A DNA stretch of 62,401 bases from JAYTJL01 sp964400155 (GCA_964400155.1 CAYNSQ010000003.1:1-62401), one strand, 5' to 3'; positions 13,415-23,031 are shown, counted from the stretch's first letter. The notes: generated by a model from the sequence alone, not told the origin. Numbers and translations are program-made.

Positions 13415-15571
13415 ATGGCAGGAACCATAAACCCTACAGGAAAAGACATTATTAAAGTTGCTACTGATTTTTGTGGCAAAGAGTTAAGCCTAGAAGTTAA
13501 CAGAGTCGGATTTAGGTCTAGTGCCTCTGTTATTGTTCGCTATGGTGACACGGTAATACTTGGTACAGCTATGGTTAGCCCGGAAGTTGTAAAGGGTTTG
13601 GACTATTTTCCACTATCTATTGATTACGAAGAGAAGTTTTATGCTGCCGGCAAAATGAGTGGTAGTCGGTTTATAAAAAGAGAAGGTCGTCCGTCTGATG
13701 AAGCTGTGCTGATTGGTCGTCTGATAGATCGGCCAATTCGACCGTTGTGGCCAAAAGGTTATAGATATGAAGTGCAAGGAGTTGCAACCGTACTTAGTAT
13801 GGATCCTACTTTTCGTCCCGACATGATAGCTATGATTGCTATGAGCGCTGCATTTGTACTTTCCGGTGCGCCTTTTGAAGGTCCGGTTGCCGGAGTAAGA
13901 GTTGGTTTGGTAAATGGCAAACCTCAGGCATTTTTACCTGTTGAAGAGTTAGAAAACGGTGAGTTAGATCTAGTAGTTGCCGGGACAGAAGATGCAATTA
14001 TGATGGTAGAAGCAGGAGCGCGCGAAGTTAGTGAAAAGACTGTTGCCGAAGCGTTGGAATATGCCCACAAAGCTATCCAACCAGCCATTGCTTTGCAACA
14101 AGAACTGGCTAAAAAAGTTGGCGTTGTTGCCCAAGAATATGAATTAGTCAAACCAGACGACGCTGTTCAAGCCAAAGTAGATAAGTGGGTAGAAGGCAAA
14201 TTAGGCGAGAATTTGCACCGACCATACCCAGAACGCAATGATTTAGTTTTGGATATGCGTGTCCAAATGCATGAGTATTTTGCTAAGGAATTCAAGGGTG
14301 ATGACACAGAAGACTACACCTCTGTAAAAGCCGAATATGACGACGCTTTTACGAATGCCCTACATAAAGATGTGCGGGCTGGTATTGTTTCAAGCGGTAA
14401 ACGACCAGACGGACGAAAATTAACCGAAATTAGAACGTTGTCCAGTGAAGTTGGTTTTCTGCCAAGAGCACATGGATCATCCCTTTTCACTAGAGGTCTT
14501 ACTCAAGCAATGAACGTTGTTACGCTTGCGCCTCTTAGTTATTCGCAGCTGGTGGATACTATGGAACGAGAAGGTGAGAGGCGCTATATGCATCACTACA
14601 ATGCACCTGGCTATACTGTTGGAGAGGTTAGACGCCTAGGCAGTCCGGGTCGCCGAGAAATTGGCCATGGCTATCTTGCTGAGAGAGCATTGAGTGCTGT
14701 TTTGCCAGATGAATCAGAATTTCCTTACGCTATCAGGTCTGTCACTGAAATAATGAGTCAAAACGGTTCAACTTCTATGGCAGCCACTTGCTCTAGCTGT
14801 CTTGCGCTGATGGATGCCGGTGTGCCACTAAAAGCACCTGTGAGTGGTATAGCTATGGGCTTGATGAAAGAGGGTGACAAACATTACATCCTTTCAGACA
14901 TTGCCGATGCCGAAGATTTTGCCGGAGATATGGACTTTAAAGTTACCGGAACCGATAAGGGTATTACAGCCCTTCAAATGGATATGAAAGTACACGGTTT
15001 GCCAGTATCGGTATTGGCTGAAGCGCTGGAACAGGGCAAAGCCGGTCGAGCTGAAATACTCAAGCATATGCTGAGTGTAATGCCAAAACATCGCGATAGT
15101 TTGAGCCCATATGCGCCAAGAGTAGAATCAATTCAGATTAATCCTGAAAAAATTCGTGAAGTAATTGGCAAGGGCGGTGAAGTAATTCAGAAAATTACCG
15201 CAGAGACAGGAACTGAAATTGACATCAAAGATGACGGAACCGTAATGGTTGCCAGTCCAGATGGTGCTAGCATTGAAAAAGCACTAGAATGGATCCGTAG
15301 TATTGTGGCCGAACCGGAAGTTGGCAAAATATACGTAGATGTACCGGTTGTTAGCGTTATGGATTTTGGCGCTTTTGTACAAATTATGCCTGGCAAAGAC
15401 GGCTTAGTCCACATTAGCGAACTAAGTGAAGATCGGGTTGAAAAAACCAGCGATGTTGTTAAAGAGGGCGATCTAGTAACGGTAAAATTAGTTTCTATAG
15501 ACGACCGTGGTCGTCTGCAGCTGTCTATGAAAGCAGCAGCAAGGGAACAAAAAGAAGGGGGGAAGAAATGA
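13415..15571 (+). CDS. pnp: Polyribonucleotide nucleotidyltransferase
   Basis: 718 residues, usual length. Two RNase PH domains (the second begins near RKLTEIRTLSSEVGFLPRAHGSSLFTRG, residues about 334-360), an alpha-helical linker, a KH domain with the GKGG loop near residue 584, and a C-terminal S1 domain (GKIYVDVPVVSVMDFGAFVQ). The phosphorolytic core motif SDIADAEDFAGDMDFKVTGT is intact. It degrades RNA 3' to 5' with phosphate. The stop overlaps the start of the following membrane protein gene (ATGA). Confidence 0.97.
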   Translation: MAGTINPTGKDIIKVATDFCGKELSLEVNRVGFRSSASVIVRYGDTVILGTAMVSPEVVKGLDYFPLSIDYEEKFYAAGKMSGSRFIKREGRPSDEAVLIGRLIDRPIRPLWPKGYRYEVQGVATVLSMDPTFRPDMIAMIAMSAAFVLSGAPFEGPVAGVRVGLVNGKPQAFLPVEELENGELDLVVAGTEDAIMMVEAGAREVSEKTVAEALEYAHKAIQPAIALQQELAKKVGVVAQEYELVKPDDAVQAKVDKWVEGKLGENLHRPYPERNDLVLDMRVQMHEYFAKEFKGDDTEDYTSVKAEYDDAFTNALHKDVRAGIVSSGKRPDGRKLTEIRTLSSEVGFLPRAHGSSLFTRGLTQAMNVVTLAPLSYSQLVDTMEREGERRYMHHYNAPGYTVGEVRRLGSPGRREIGHGYLAERALSAVLPDESEFPYAIRSVTEIMSQNGSTSMAATCSSCLALMDAGVPLKAPVSGIAMGLMKEGDKHYILSDIADAEDFAGDMDFKVTGTDKGITALQMDMKVHGLPVSVLAEALEQGKAGRAEILKHMLSVMPKHRDSLSPYAPRVESIQINPEKIREVIGKGGEVIQKITAETGTEIDIKDDGTVMVASPDGASIEKALEWIRSIVAEPEVGKIYVDVPVVSVMDFGAFVQIMPGKDGLVHISELSEDRVEKTSDVVKEGDLVTVKLVSIDDRGRLQLSMKAAAREQKEGGKK

Positions 15572-15786
15572 AAAAAGTAGATTCAACGGTTTGGTATTTA
15601 GTAGTTTTTGTTTTTTTAGCAGCGATTTTTACAGGCTTTATGTTGACTACGCAAGCAGGGCAAGGCCTTGATGCTATCCAGAACGATGGTTATGCAGGCA
15701 GCGGCAGTGTCTTGATAGCACTTGGCTCTGCTGGACTAGCATGGTGGATGCTTAAAATGGGGAAAAAGAAAAATGGCAAAAAGTAG
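15568..15786 (+). CDS. Small two-helix membrane protein A
   Basis: 72 residues with two hydrophobic helices (about 8-27 and 46-63) and a Lys-rich C-terminus (KMGKKKNGKK). It overlaps pnp by 4 bases, has GGGGGG in the pnp tail as a probable ribosome-binding site, and overlaps the next small membrane gene by 14 bases. No family recognised. Both helices are consistent with an inner-membrane peptide, with the positively charged end inside. Confidence 0.65.
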   Translation: MKKVDSTVWYLVVFVFLAAIFTGFMLTTQAGQGLDAIQNDGYAGSGSVLIALGSAGLAWWMLKMGKKKNGKK

Positions 15787-15991
15787 CTTTCAGAAGTTTG
15801 ATGAAAAAGTACACAAAAACGCATGGACTACATTTAGTTTTGTGCTGATCTTATTAATTCTTGCCTACGGTGGAGTAAGTTGGGCAATAGACAATGGCAG
15901 TCTGTTGATTTATGCCATCACCATTGTTGTTATATATTGGGCATTTAAAGAGACAAAACGAGGAATTTTAGCTTTGTTGCATAAAAAATGA
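15773..15991 (+). CDS. Small two-helix membrane protein B
   Basis: 72 residues: a polar amphipathic N-terminus, then two hydrophobic helices (about residues 19-38 and 43-60) and a Lys-rich end. The layout mirrors the preceding gene, which it overlaps by 14 bases, so the two may act together. It overlaps the uracil-DNA glycosylase gene by ATGA. A GGGGAAAAAG before the start could be the ribosome-binding site. No known family. Confidence 0.65.
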   Translation: MAKSSFQKFDEKVHKNAWTTFSFVLILLILAYGGVSWAIDNGSLLIYAITIVVIYWAFKETKRGILALLHKK

Positions 15992-16551
15992 ACAAGGAAA
16001 AACTTCTTGAACAAATCAAGGCAGACATAATAAAAAATAATGTCTGTCCAGATTTGGCCCAAGAAGCCACGCAACTGGTTTTTGGTGACGGCAACCCCGA
16101 CGCTGAAATCGTCTATATAGGCGAAGCACCAGGCAAAAATGAGGACTTGCAAGGAATCCCCTTTGTAGGTGCCGCCGGAAAATTCTTAGATGAAATGTTG
16201 GCTAGCATCAGTTTGGATCGTAAAGATATTTATATAACCAACATTGTAAAATATCGACCGCCAAACAATAGGGACCCTTTGCCGAGTGAAAAAGCAGCCT
16301 TCCTGCCTTATTTACAGGCACAACTAGAGGTTATCAAGCCCAAGCTGGTGGCAACGCTAGGGCGACACAGTATGGATAGCCTGTTGCCAGGGCTGATAAT
16401 TAGTCAAGCTCATGGCCAGCCAAAGAGGTATAACGGCCAAGTCTATCTGCCACTGTTTCACCCGGCAGCTGCGTTATATAACGGTTCACTCAGGCAAACA
16501 TTGTTAGAGGACTTCGCTAAGATCCCACTTATTTTAAAGAAAATTAATTAA
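15988..16551 (+). CDS. Family 4-type uracil-DNA glycosylase lacking Fe-S cysteines
   Basis: 187 residues. GEAPGKNEDLQGIPFVGAAGKFLD is family 4 motif A (Glu46 in GEAPG), NIVKYRPPNNRDP follows, and LFHPAAAL is the C-terminal catalytic His motif. It removes uracil from DNA. Canonical family 4 enzymes bind a 4Fe-4S cluster with four cysteines; here only one Cys (Cys20) remains, and the positions normally C in CxxCPL, KCRPP and the later helix are Val-Cys/Asp, Tyr and Phe/Leu. The cluster is therefore probably lost. It is the last gene of the pnp operon. Confidence 0.9.
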   Translation: MNKEKLLEQIKADIIKNNVCPDLAQEATQLVFGDGNPDAEIVYIGEAPGKNEDLQGIPFVGAAGKFLDEMLASISLDRKDIYITNIVKYRPPNNRDPLPSEKAAFLPYLQAQLEVIKPKLVATLGRHSMDSLLPGLIISQAHGQPKRYNGQVYLPLFHPAAALYNGSLRQTLLEDFAKIPLILKKIN

Positions 16552-16597
16552 TCAAATATAAATCTCCATACACAGAGAAAGGAAAATATTAATCCAA

Positions 16598-18745
16598 ATG
16601 GATAAAAAACCAAACAACAACCAAGGCTCACGGCCACCGCGGCAACAGAGTGGTCCAAAACCACCCAACCAGTCTCGTCAACGGTCTGGAGGTGGCAAAC
16701 CCAACCCTAATAATAAGGGTAGGGCAATGACGACTACAACTGGGCGAAACGTATCCCGTGGCGCGGCTATTCGTGCCCAAAAGATGGCTGTCCAAGACGC
16801 TAACCGCGTAGCCAACCAATACCTAGATGCTGCCACAAAGCATGGCAACGGCGATCAGCCACAGCCAACTGATCGAGGCAGAGCAAATGTCATTGATGAT
16901 AGTCCTAGAGTCAAAGTTATTGGCTTGGGCGGTATGGACGGTGGCGGTAGCAAGAACATGATTGTCGTCGAGTATATGAATGATGCAATTGTAATTGACT
17001 GTGGTAATGACTTAGGAGTGGACTTACCAGGCATTAACTACGGTATAGCTGATACTACTTACCTAGACACTATTAAAAACAAAATTCGGGCGTTTGTAAT
17101 TACCCACGGCCACCTAGACCACATGGGTGCGTTGCCTCATATTTTGCCTAAATACAATGTACCGGTATATGGTAGTCGCTTCACAATTGGTCGAGTAGAA
17201 GAAATTTTTGAAAACTTTGGCTTGCCTATGCCTGCCGGTTTTGAACTTAAAACTGTTGCCATGAATGAGGATACGCACGAGCGACTCAAAATAGGTGCTT
17301 TTTTTGTGGAACTAGTTAGGGTGACACACTCCATACCAGGAAGTACTTTGGTGGTTATAGATACTCCTATTGGGCGACTGATTAACACTGGCGACTTTCG
17401 TCTTGACCCCAACCCTCTAGACCATGAAAGAACAGACATAGAGCGACTTAAGACGCTTGGCAACGAAGGCGTTCTGCTGCTTATGAGCGAATCAACCACT
17501 AGTGATAGGCCTGGTCGTACTCCAAGTGAGTCAACAATAGAACAAAGCTTTATCGACATTATGGAAGGTGCCGAAGGTCGAATTTTTGTTGCCATGTTTT
17601 CTACCAATATCAACCGAGTACAAATGGTTATTAATGCCGCTGTACACCACGGCCGTAAAATTGCCCTTGATGGACGCAGCCTAGTCAGTACTCTAGAAAT
17701 GGCAGTACGCAATGGATTTGTAAAAATTCCAAAAGGCACTATTGTACCGATTGCCCAAGTTGCCAGTATGCACAACCAACACGTGGTTGTAGTTTGTACC
17801 GGTAGCCAAGCCGAACCAAACAGTGCTTTGCAGCGTATGAGTACTGGCGAGCACAAACACGTCAAACTAGAAAGCCAAGACACTGTTATCCTGTCATCTA
17901 CTCCAATTCCTTACACTGGCAATGATGCACTAATACGGTCTATGGTGGATGAGTTTAACAGAAAAGGAGTGCACGTCTATCGGCACGAAAGTCACGTAGT
18001 AGATAATGTTGGACCTTTGCATGTGAGTGGTCACGCCAGTATGGAAGAATACGGCGAAATGATAGATATGTTAAAACCAAAGTTCTTCTTACCAATTTAT
18101 GGTGACATAACAGGGAAGAAATACCATATAGATTTAGCCGTTCAGCATGGAATTCCACGCGCTAATACCATTAACAACGAAAATGGCCAGGTAATTACTT
18201 TGACAAAAGACAAGATGGAAGTAGTCGGAGAAGTACCTCACGGTACAATATTGGTTGATCAGACTGGGGCTATTGTTAGCACAATAGTAGTTAAAGACAG
18301 AGTGCTAATGGCCGAAGAGGGCTTAGTGGCTGTAGTCTTGACCATAGACAAACGTAACGGAAGTCTACTAACCAGTCCGGACATCATCAGCCGCGGTTTC
18401 ATCTATATGAAAGATAACGAAGAGCTGATGAACGACTTTAGACTGGAATTAAAGCGAGCTGTTACACAGCGCTATAAACGAGTTGATTTAGATAGGTTTA
18501 AAGCAGAACTGAAAGATTACGTCACACACTTTTTGTATGAGCGCACCCAGCGTAGTCCAATTGTGATACCGGTAGTTAATGTTATAGGGGCAGGTGGTAG
18601 AAGTGAAAAACCAACTACCAATGGCAACGGTACACCCACAGCAGCACCAGCACAGAAGTCGCCGGAAGAAATTGCCTTAGAACAGCAACGTCGGTTTGCG
18701 CAAATGCGTCAGCGTTTACTCAACCAAGACGCTCGGGTAGATTGA
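16598..18745 (+). CDS. rnj: Ribonuclease J
   Basis: 715 residues. Beta-lactamase-fold nuclease with HGHLDHMG (near residue 169), the GDFRLD block and a beta-CASP domain (SGHASMEEYGEMIDMLKPKFFLPIYGD). It acts as an endonuclease and 5'-3' exonuclease in mRNA decay and rRNA maturation. The first 100 residues are a disordered extension rich in Asn/Gln/Pro/Arg/Gly (PPRQQSGPKPPNQSRQR), absent from typical 555-residue RNase J. The C-terminus ends in a Gln/Arg-rich helix. GAGAAAGGAAA precedes the start. The domain after residue 560 corresponds to the usual C-terminal multimerisation region. Confidence 0.95.
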   Translation: MDKKPNNNQGSRPPRQQSGPKPPNQSRQRSGGGKPNPNNKGRAMTTTTGRNVSRGAAIRAQKMAVQDANRVANQYLDAATKHGNGDQPQPTDRGRANVIDDSPRVKVIGLGGMDGGGSKNMIVVEYMNDAIVIDCGNDLGVDLPGINYGIADTTYLDTIKNKIRAFVITHGHLDHMGALPHILPKYNVPVYGSRFTIGRVEEIFENFGLPMPAGFELKTVAMNEDTHERLKIGAFFVELVRVTHSIPGSTLVVIDTPIGRLINTGDFRLDPNPLDHERTDIERLKTLGNEGVLLLMSESTTSDRPGRTPSESTIEQSFIDIMEGAEGRIFVAMFSTNINRVQMVINAAVHHGRKIALDGRSLVSTLEMAVRNGFVKIPKGTIVPIAQVASMHNQHVVVVCTGSQAEPNSALQRMSTGEHKHVKLESQDTVILSSTPIPYTGNDALIRSMVDEFNRKGVHVYRHESHVVDNVGPLHVSGHASMEEYGEMIDMLKPKFFLPIYGDITGKKYHIDLAVQHGIPRANTINNENGQVITLTKDKMEVVGEVPHGTILVDQTGAIVSTIVVKDRVLMAEEGLVAVVLTIDKRNGSLLTSPDIISRGFIYMKDNEELMNDFRLELKRAVTQRYKRVDLDRFKAELKDYVTHFLYERTQRSPIVIPVVNVIGAGGRSEKPTTNGNGTPTAAPAQKSPEEIALEQQRRFAQMRQRLLNQDARVD

Positions 18746-18821
18746 CATACGGAGACGCTAAGCGTATAACGTGTTTATAGATTCAATCAAGACAAAGATT
18801 GTTTAAAAATAAGGAGCGAAT

Positions 18822-19109
18822 ATGAGCTATACGGCATTAGAAGCAGGTACGTATACGGCGCCCCTGGGCTTTGAAGATTTTGGTGAGCGAGTTTCGGGTG
18901 ATAAAAAAATCATTCTCTATTTAGCAGAAACTGCTTTTGTAGATGTTGTTCAATTGAAAGTAGTGGAGGGTAGAGAGGTGCTTGGACCGCATATTCGTAG
19001 AATTGATGGACCTATGGATAGAGCGGTTGATCTTTTACACCACACCTCACTATTTATCCCTAAAGCAGACGCTGATCAACTTTTTGGCGGTTTAGAGCCG
19101 GTTCAATAA
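18822..19109 (+). CDS. Hypothetical protein, 95 aa
   Basis: Unrecognised. It has a strong AAGGAG 7 bases before ATG 18822. The protein is soluble, strand-rich (YTALEAGTYTAPLGFEDFGE, then KKIILYLAETAFVDVVQLKVV) with a helical second half (DRAVDLLHHTSLFI). It carries no Cys and no obvious active-site signature. The promoter for ftsK starts 10 bases after its stop. It may be cotranscribed with the RNase J gene, as only 76 bases separate them and no promoter is clear. Confidence 0.6.
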   Translation: MSYTALEAGTYTAPLGFEDFGERVSGDKKIILYLAETAFVDVVQLKVVEGREVLGPHIRRIDGPMDRAVDLLHHTSLFIPKADADQLFGGLEPVQ

Positions 19110-19118
19110 TCATAGAAC

Positions 19119-19148
19119 TTGACACTTTAAGCGTAAACATGTTATAAT
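19119..19148 (+). promoter_or_regulatory. Strong promoter for ftsK
   Basis: A perfect TTGACA (19119-19124), an 18-base spacer and a perfect TATAAT (19143-19148): the best sigma-70-type promoter in the window. The leader to ATG 19209 is about 55 bases. Confidence 0.8.
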
Positions 19149-19208
19149 TACAACACTGTTTTAATCTACCTGAGATAAAACAAACAGGTTATACTAATTT
19201 AGTAAATT

Positions 19209-21440
19209 ATGGCCAAGAAAAAGAAAACAAAAGCCAAGGCAAACAAAAAAGAAGAGTCTAAAAGTTCTTCCGGGTTTTGGAAGGGTGTTGGAGCTGTTAG
19301 CCTTATAATCGGTGGCCTGGTTATGGCTTTTGGCGCATTTATAAGCGCGCCGATACCGGCTGGATTCTGGGATGGCACTTGGTGGGCACTGGGTGTAGTC
19401 GCCGTTGTTGCGCCAATTTCAATGATTTATCTTGGCTTTGCCAAATTCTTATCAGAAGATCAACAAATTCCATTGCATAAAATAGCTGGTATGTTGGGCA
19501 TGCTTATCTTTTTAGCAAGTATGTTTCACGTAATGTTTGCCAGTACCGACACATCAGGAGTAGTTAGTGGCGGACATGGCGGACAGGTTGGCCAAGCGGT
19601 AGGCGAACTGCTTTCCGGGGCTCTTGGTAAGTTCTTAGCTACTATTATTTTCTTTTTACTAGCTTTGTTCTCCGGACTTTTTGCATTCAACGTTGATTTT
19701 AAATCATTCTGGCTTGCGCTCAGGGGAATTTTCAGCAGTGAACCATCCGAAGGCGATGCAACGGAAGACCTAGCATCACTAAAAAGTAAGATGGGTAATG
19801 AGTTTCAACTAAAAGAAGGTGTACCGGTAGAGCACAATCCGGCGGCAATTCGTGCCGCGTCCATGCCGGTTGCCAAAAATGCCGCACAAAAAATGGCACC
19901 AGAAGAAAACCATGCAGCCTTGACAACTACAAGTGACCCGGACTGGAAATTTCCGTCACTTGATCTTTTGTCTGACAAACAAGACAAAGCCAATGCCGGA
20001 GATGTAAAACATAATGCCCAAATGATTAAAGACACTTTTGCCAATTTTAATATTGAAGTTGAAGTTGAAGGAGCTAATGTTGGTCCGCGGGTGACACAGT
20101 ACACACTAAAACCGCCAACAGGTGTAAAACTGACTAAGCTAACAGCGCTAGAAGATAATTTAAAACTAGACCTAGCCGCTCACAGTATTCGTATGGAAGC
20201 ACCAATACCGGGCAAACGATCTGTTGGTGTGGAGGTACCGAATATTAAGGGTGCAACAGTTACTATTAGAGGCCTTTTTAGTAACCCACTATGGACCGAA
20301 AGCAAAGGTACCCTAAAATTCGTAGTCGGTAAAGATATTGCCGGAGACCCGATTGTGGCTGATCTTGAGGAAATGCCGCACCTTTTGATTGCCGGTCAAA
20401 CCAAAAGTGGTAAAAGCGTAATGATAAACACTATGCTAGCCAGCTTTTTATACCGCAACAGTCCGTCAGATTTGAAGTTAATTTTAGTAGACCCCAAGCA
20501 CGTTGAAATGGCTCCATATGAAGACGTGCCACACTTGCTGGCCCCAGTGGTGACAGAACCTGAGAAATGTATCTCAGCTCTTAAGTGGGCGGTTGCAGAA
20601 ATGGAACGCCGACTTAAAACTTTTGCTGAGGTAAAACAGCGTGATATTCAAGGTTATAATACTCTCAAAAATGAAGAGGGAATGCCTCACATAGTTATAG
20701 TTATAGACGAATTAGCAGACTTGATGATGGTTGCCAGTCGTGATGTAGAAGCACTAATTGCCCGTATTGCTCAAAAAGCTCGAGCAGCCGGAATTCATCT
20801 AGTGCTAGCTACACAAAGACCCGATGCTAACGTGGTGACGGGGATTATCAAAGCCAATGTGCCTGCACAGATTGCTTTTGCCGTAAAAGACCAAATTAAC
20901 AGCCGAATTATTATAGACCAGCCGGGTGCTGACAAGTTACTTGGTAAAGGTGATATGCTGTACAAAACTACTGATTTGCCACGACCAATTAGGGTACAAG
21001 GCGCGTTAATTACTAGTGAAGAAACCAATAAATTATGTGATTTTCTTCGTTCTCAAAGGTCACCTCAGTATGACGATGATGTAATAAGCCAGCCGGTTCA
21101 ACTAAATGGCAAAGGTGGAATTGTTGTTAGTGCTGACTCAAGCAACGATGATGAAATGTGGCGAGATGCAGTTACTGTAGTGGTAAATTCTGGAAAAGCT
21201 TCAACATCGTTGTTACAGCGCAAATTAGGCATTGGCTATGGCCGAGCCGCTAAGTATATGGACCAAATGGAAGACCAAGGGATAATCGGTCAGTCCAGTG
21301 GTAACAAACCAAGAGAAGTTTTGGTTAGTAGTGTCGATCAAGTATTTGGAATTGAAGATGATGCAGGTGGTGTTACTACTGTTGATAATAATGATGGTGA
21401 TGTCTATGACGACATGCCAGACGAAGAAGATAAATATTAA
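19209..21440 (+). CDS. ftsK: DNA translocase FtsK/SpoIIIE
   Basis: 743 residues. A Lys-rich N-terminus is followed by four membrane helices (within residues about 25-170), a short acidic linker, the alpha/beta motor domain (Walker A GQTKSGKS near residue 396; Walker B VIVIDELADLM near 496), and a C-terminal winged helix (gamma domain, about residues 646-707, LLQRKLGIGYGRAAKYMDQME) that reads chromosomal polarity sequences in other bacteria. It pumps DNA through the division septum. The linker is far shorter than in E. coli FtsK. The final 35 residues are highly acidic. Confidence 0.96.
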   Translation: MAKKKKTKAKANKKEESKSSSGFWKGVGAVSLIIGGLVMAFGAFISAPIPAGFWDGTWWALGVVAVVAPISMIYLGFAKFLSEDQQIPLHKIAGMLGMLIFLASMFHVMFASTDTSGVVSGGHGGQVGQAVGELLSGALGKFLATIIFFLLALFSGLFAFNVDFKSFWLALRGIFSSEPSEGDATEDLASLKSKMGNEFQLKEGVPVEHNPAAIRAASMPVAKNAAQKMAPEENHAALTTTSDPDWKFPSLDLLSDKQDKANAGDVKHNAQMIKDTFANFNIEVEVEGANVGPRVTQYTLKPPTGVKLTKLTALEDNLKLDLAAHSIRMEAPIPGKRSVGVEVPNIKGATVTIRGLFSNPLWTESKGTLKFVVGKDIAGDPIVADLEEMPHLLIAGQTKSGKSVMINTMLASFLYRNSPSDLKLILVDPKHVEMAPYEDVPHLLAPVVTEPEKCISALKWAVAEMERRLKTFAEVKQRDIQGYNTLKNEEGMPHIVIVIDELADLMMVASRDVEALIARIAQKARAAGIHLVLATQRPDANVVTGIIKANVPAQIAFAVKDQINSRIIIDQPGADKLLGKGDMLYKTTDLPRPIRVQGALITSEETNKLCDFLRSQRSPQYDDDVISQPVQLNGKGGIVVSADSSNDDEMWRDAVTVVVNSGKASTSLLQRKLGIGYGRAAKYMDQMEDQGIIGQSSGNKPREVLVSSVDQVFGIEDDAGGVTTVDNNDGDVYDDMPDEEDKY

Positions 21441-21467
21441 ATAACAGACCTGGACCAAGCTAAGTGC

Positions 21468-21496
21468 TTGCATTATGATGTCAAGCTTTTTATATT
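21468..21496 (+). promoter_or_regulatory. Promoter for the 21535 gene
   Basis: TTGCAT (21468-21473), 17-base spacer, TATATT (21491-21496); leader of about 30 bases to ATG 21535. Confidence 0.5.
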
Positions 21497-21534
21497 AAAA
21501 GTTAGAGGTAAACAAAAATGCAAAGGCAAAACAC

Positions 21535-22362
21535 ATGTCGCATAGGGGATTAGACACTGCTCCCAGCATTAACGGAAATACTGAATCTTTATCCGCGCTA
21601 TCAGGCGCGGATTTTTATTTACCTGTTGACCAACAGCTTCATCAAATACCTATTCAATTTAAGAACGGACTAGTAGACCCAACACCACTTTTGGAATATT
21701 TGGGTGAGTGCTATTGCGGTAAAGTTTGCACTCATGTTCACAGAGATCATATAGAGGAGCATCATCATCTCTACTTTCCACTTAAACGATTTAAAAATAA
21801 TGTAACCCCGCTTCGTATACGACAGCTTAGAAATTCAAGGTACAATCAATTTTTGATGCTATCTTGTCAAGAAGACACATACCATCAGTCAGTCCAAACT
21901 GAAGTTCCATTAGAATACATAGAGCTTGATGCTGCTTCTGAATTCATGGAGGCTGATGTTTCTTTAACTAAATTTGCTGCAGTTAGTTGGCTAATAAGTG
22001 ATATCGAGGCAGCTAAATCAGAGGCTCGACTGTTGACAAAGGGGGCGAGGGCAAAACTAGAAGCTCGCCAGGAGTTATTAACTGAGATTCAACAAGAACA
22101 ACGTCCAAAAGTTGAAAGTATTGAAATTATTGCTCCCAGTGTGGTTAGAGGTGCACTTACAAAATATCTAGCAAGGCGTCCAGAAAAAGGACTGCAGGAT
22201 TTTTTGGCTGGATACCATAAAGATGATCAAACCATATTGTTTACGAAAATACATAAAGAACACGGATTAAAAAATCTTGCCGAAGTACAACTAGAGCAGA
22301 AAATTAAATTACAACGATGGATTGTGCAAAAAGCACTTGAGCCTTCCGTGGTTACGGCATAG
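21535..22362 (+). CDS. Hypothetical protein, 275 aa, Cys/His cluster
   Basis: No family recognised. Residues about 59-77 contain a dense set of possible metal ligands (CYCGKVCTHVHRDHIEEHHH, written from positions 59-78). The second half is helical and charged, with a coiled-coil-like region around residues 160-195 (KSEARLLTKGARAKLEARQ) and basic helices to the end. It has no signal peptide or membrane helix. A zinc-stabilised nucleic-acid-associated protein is possible, but this is inference. It is monocistronic, with its own promoter, ahead of the rpsF operon. Confidence 0.65.
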   Translation: MSHRGLDTAPSINGNTESLSALSGADFYLPVDQQLHQIPIQFKNGLVDPTPLLEYLGECYCGKVCTHVHRDHIEEHHHLYFPLKRFKNNVTPLRIRQLRNSRYNQFLMLSCQEDTYHQSVQTEVPLEYIELDAASEFMEADVSLTKFAAVSWLISDIEAAKSEARLLTKGARAKLEARQELLTEIQQEQRPKVESIEIIAPSVVRGALTKYLARRPEKGLQDFLAGYHKDDQTILFTKIHKEHGLKNLAEVQLEQKIKLQRWIVQKALEPSVVTA

Positions 22363-22365
22363 GTC

Positions 22366-22394
22366 TTTACAAACAGGGGTGAGTACGATACAAT
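22366..22394 (+). promoter_or_regulatory. Promoter of the rpsF operon
   Basis: TTTACA (22366-22371), 17-base spacer, TACAAT (22389-22394), leading into a leader of about 65 bases before the rpsF start. An S6/S18-binding leader element could lie here, but I cannot define one. Confidence 0.55.
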
Positions 22395-22467
22395 TAACTA
22401 CGTAAACAACTAATTCAGCTCAAGGCATCTAAGGCGCTTGGGCAGATACCAAAGGAAGGAGTTCATA

Positions 22468-22887
22468 TTGAACACATATGAAATAGCTGTGCTATATCAC
22501 CCCGATCTTGAAATAGATATGGGGAAAGCCAGTAAAAAAGTCGAAGGCATCATAGCCGATGCCGGTGGTAAAATTACCAAGACCGACAACTGGGGTAAGA
22601 AAAAACTGGCCTACACTATCAAAAAACAAGATTTTGCAGTCTATGTTTTTTATGCCGTAGAAATGCCATCAGATGGTGTTATTAAGGTGGAAAAAATCTT
22701 TAATATCACGGACGAAATCATTCGTTTTCTGATAACTCGCCTAGACTTAAAAGCTATAGCTAAGGCAGAGGCGCTTAAGGCTGAGAAGGCTAAAAAAGCT
22801 GCTGAACGTGGCGATAGAGACGATGACGATGAAAGCGATGATGACGAGGAAGAACGACCTCGTCGACGTCGACGCGACGAAGAATAG
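22468..22887 (+). CDS. rpsF: 30S ribosomal protein S6
   Basis: 139 residues from TTG 22468, selected because AAAGGAAGGA ends 7 bases upstream and the protein then begins MNTYEIAVLYHPDLE, where S6 normally starts; a longer in-frame TTG at 22438 includes the ribosome-binding site. Core S6 fold: WGKKKLAYTIKKQDFAVYVFY and FNITDEIIRFLITRLD. The C-terminal 35 residues are highly charged (Lys/Ala helix, then Asp/Glu/Arg runs). S6 binds S18 on the 16S platform; rpsR is two genes downstream. Confidence 0.95.
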   Translation: MNTYEIAVLYHPDLEIDMGKASKKVEGIIADAGGKITKTDNWGKKKLAYTIKKQDFAVYVFYAVEMPSDGVIKVEKIFNITDEIIRFLITRLDLKAIAKAEALKAEKAKKAAERGDRDDDDESDDDEEERPRRRRRDEE

Positions 22888-22895
22888 AACTGATA

Positions 22896-23011
22896 TTTTT
22901 CATTTAACAAATTCACATTTAACAATTTATTTACCAGGTATCATTTACCAATTTGAGAAAATGAAAATTGATCAATAAATGACAAATGATAAATGCACAA
23001 ATGGTAAATTC
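22896..23011. repeat. Inverted short tandem repeats between rpsF and ssb
   Basis: Left units CATTTAACAAATTCACATTTAA and relatives; right units AAATGACAAATGATAAATGC. The right part, reverse-complemented, reads GCATTTATCATTTGTCATTT and so resembles the left. This fills almost the whole 144-base spacer. Confidence 0.7.
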
Positions 23012-23031
23012 TCGACGAAAGGAGAGATGGT

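Noticed and set aside
22650..22925. Minus-strand Arg/Ser-rich ORF opposite rpsF
   Set aside because: Produced by the Asp/Glu/Arg codons of the S6 tail; no start signals.
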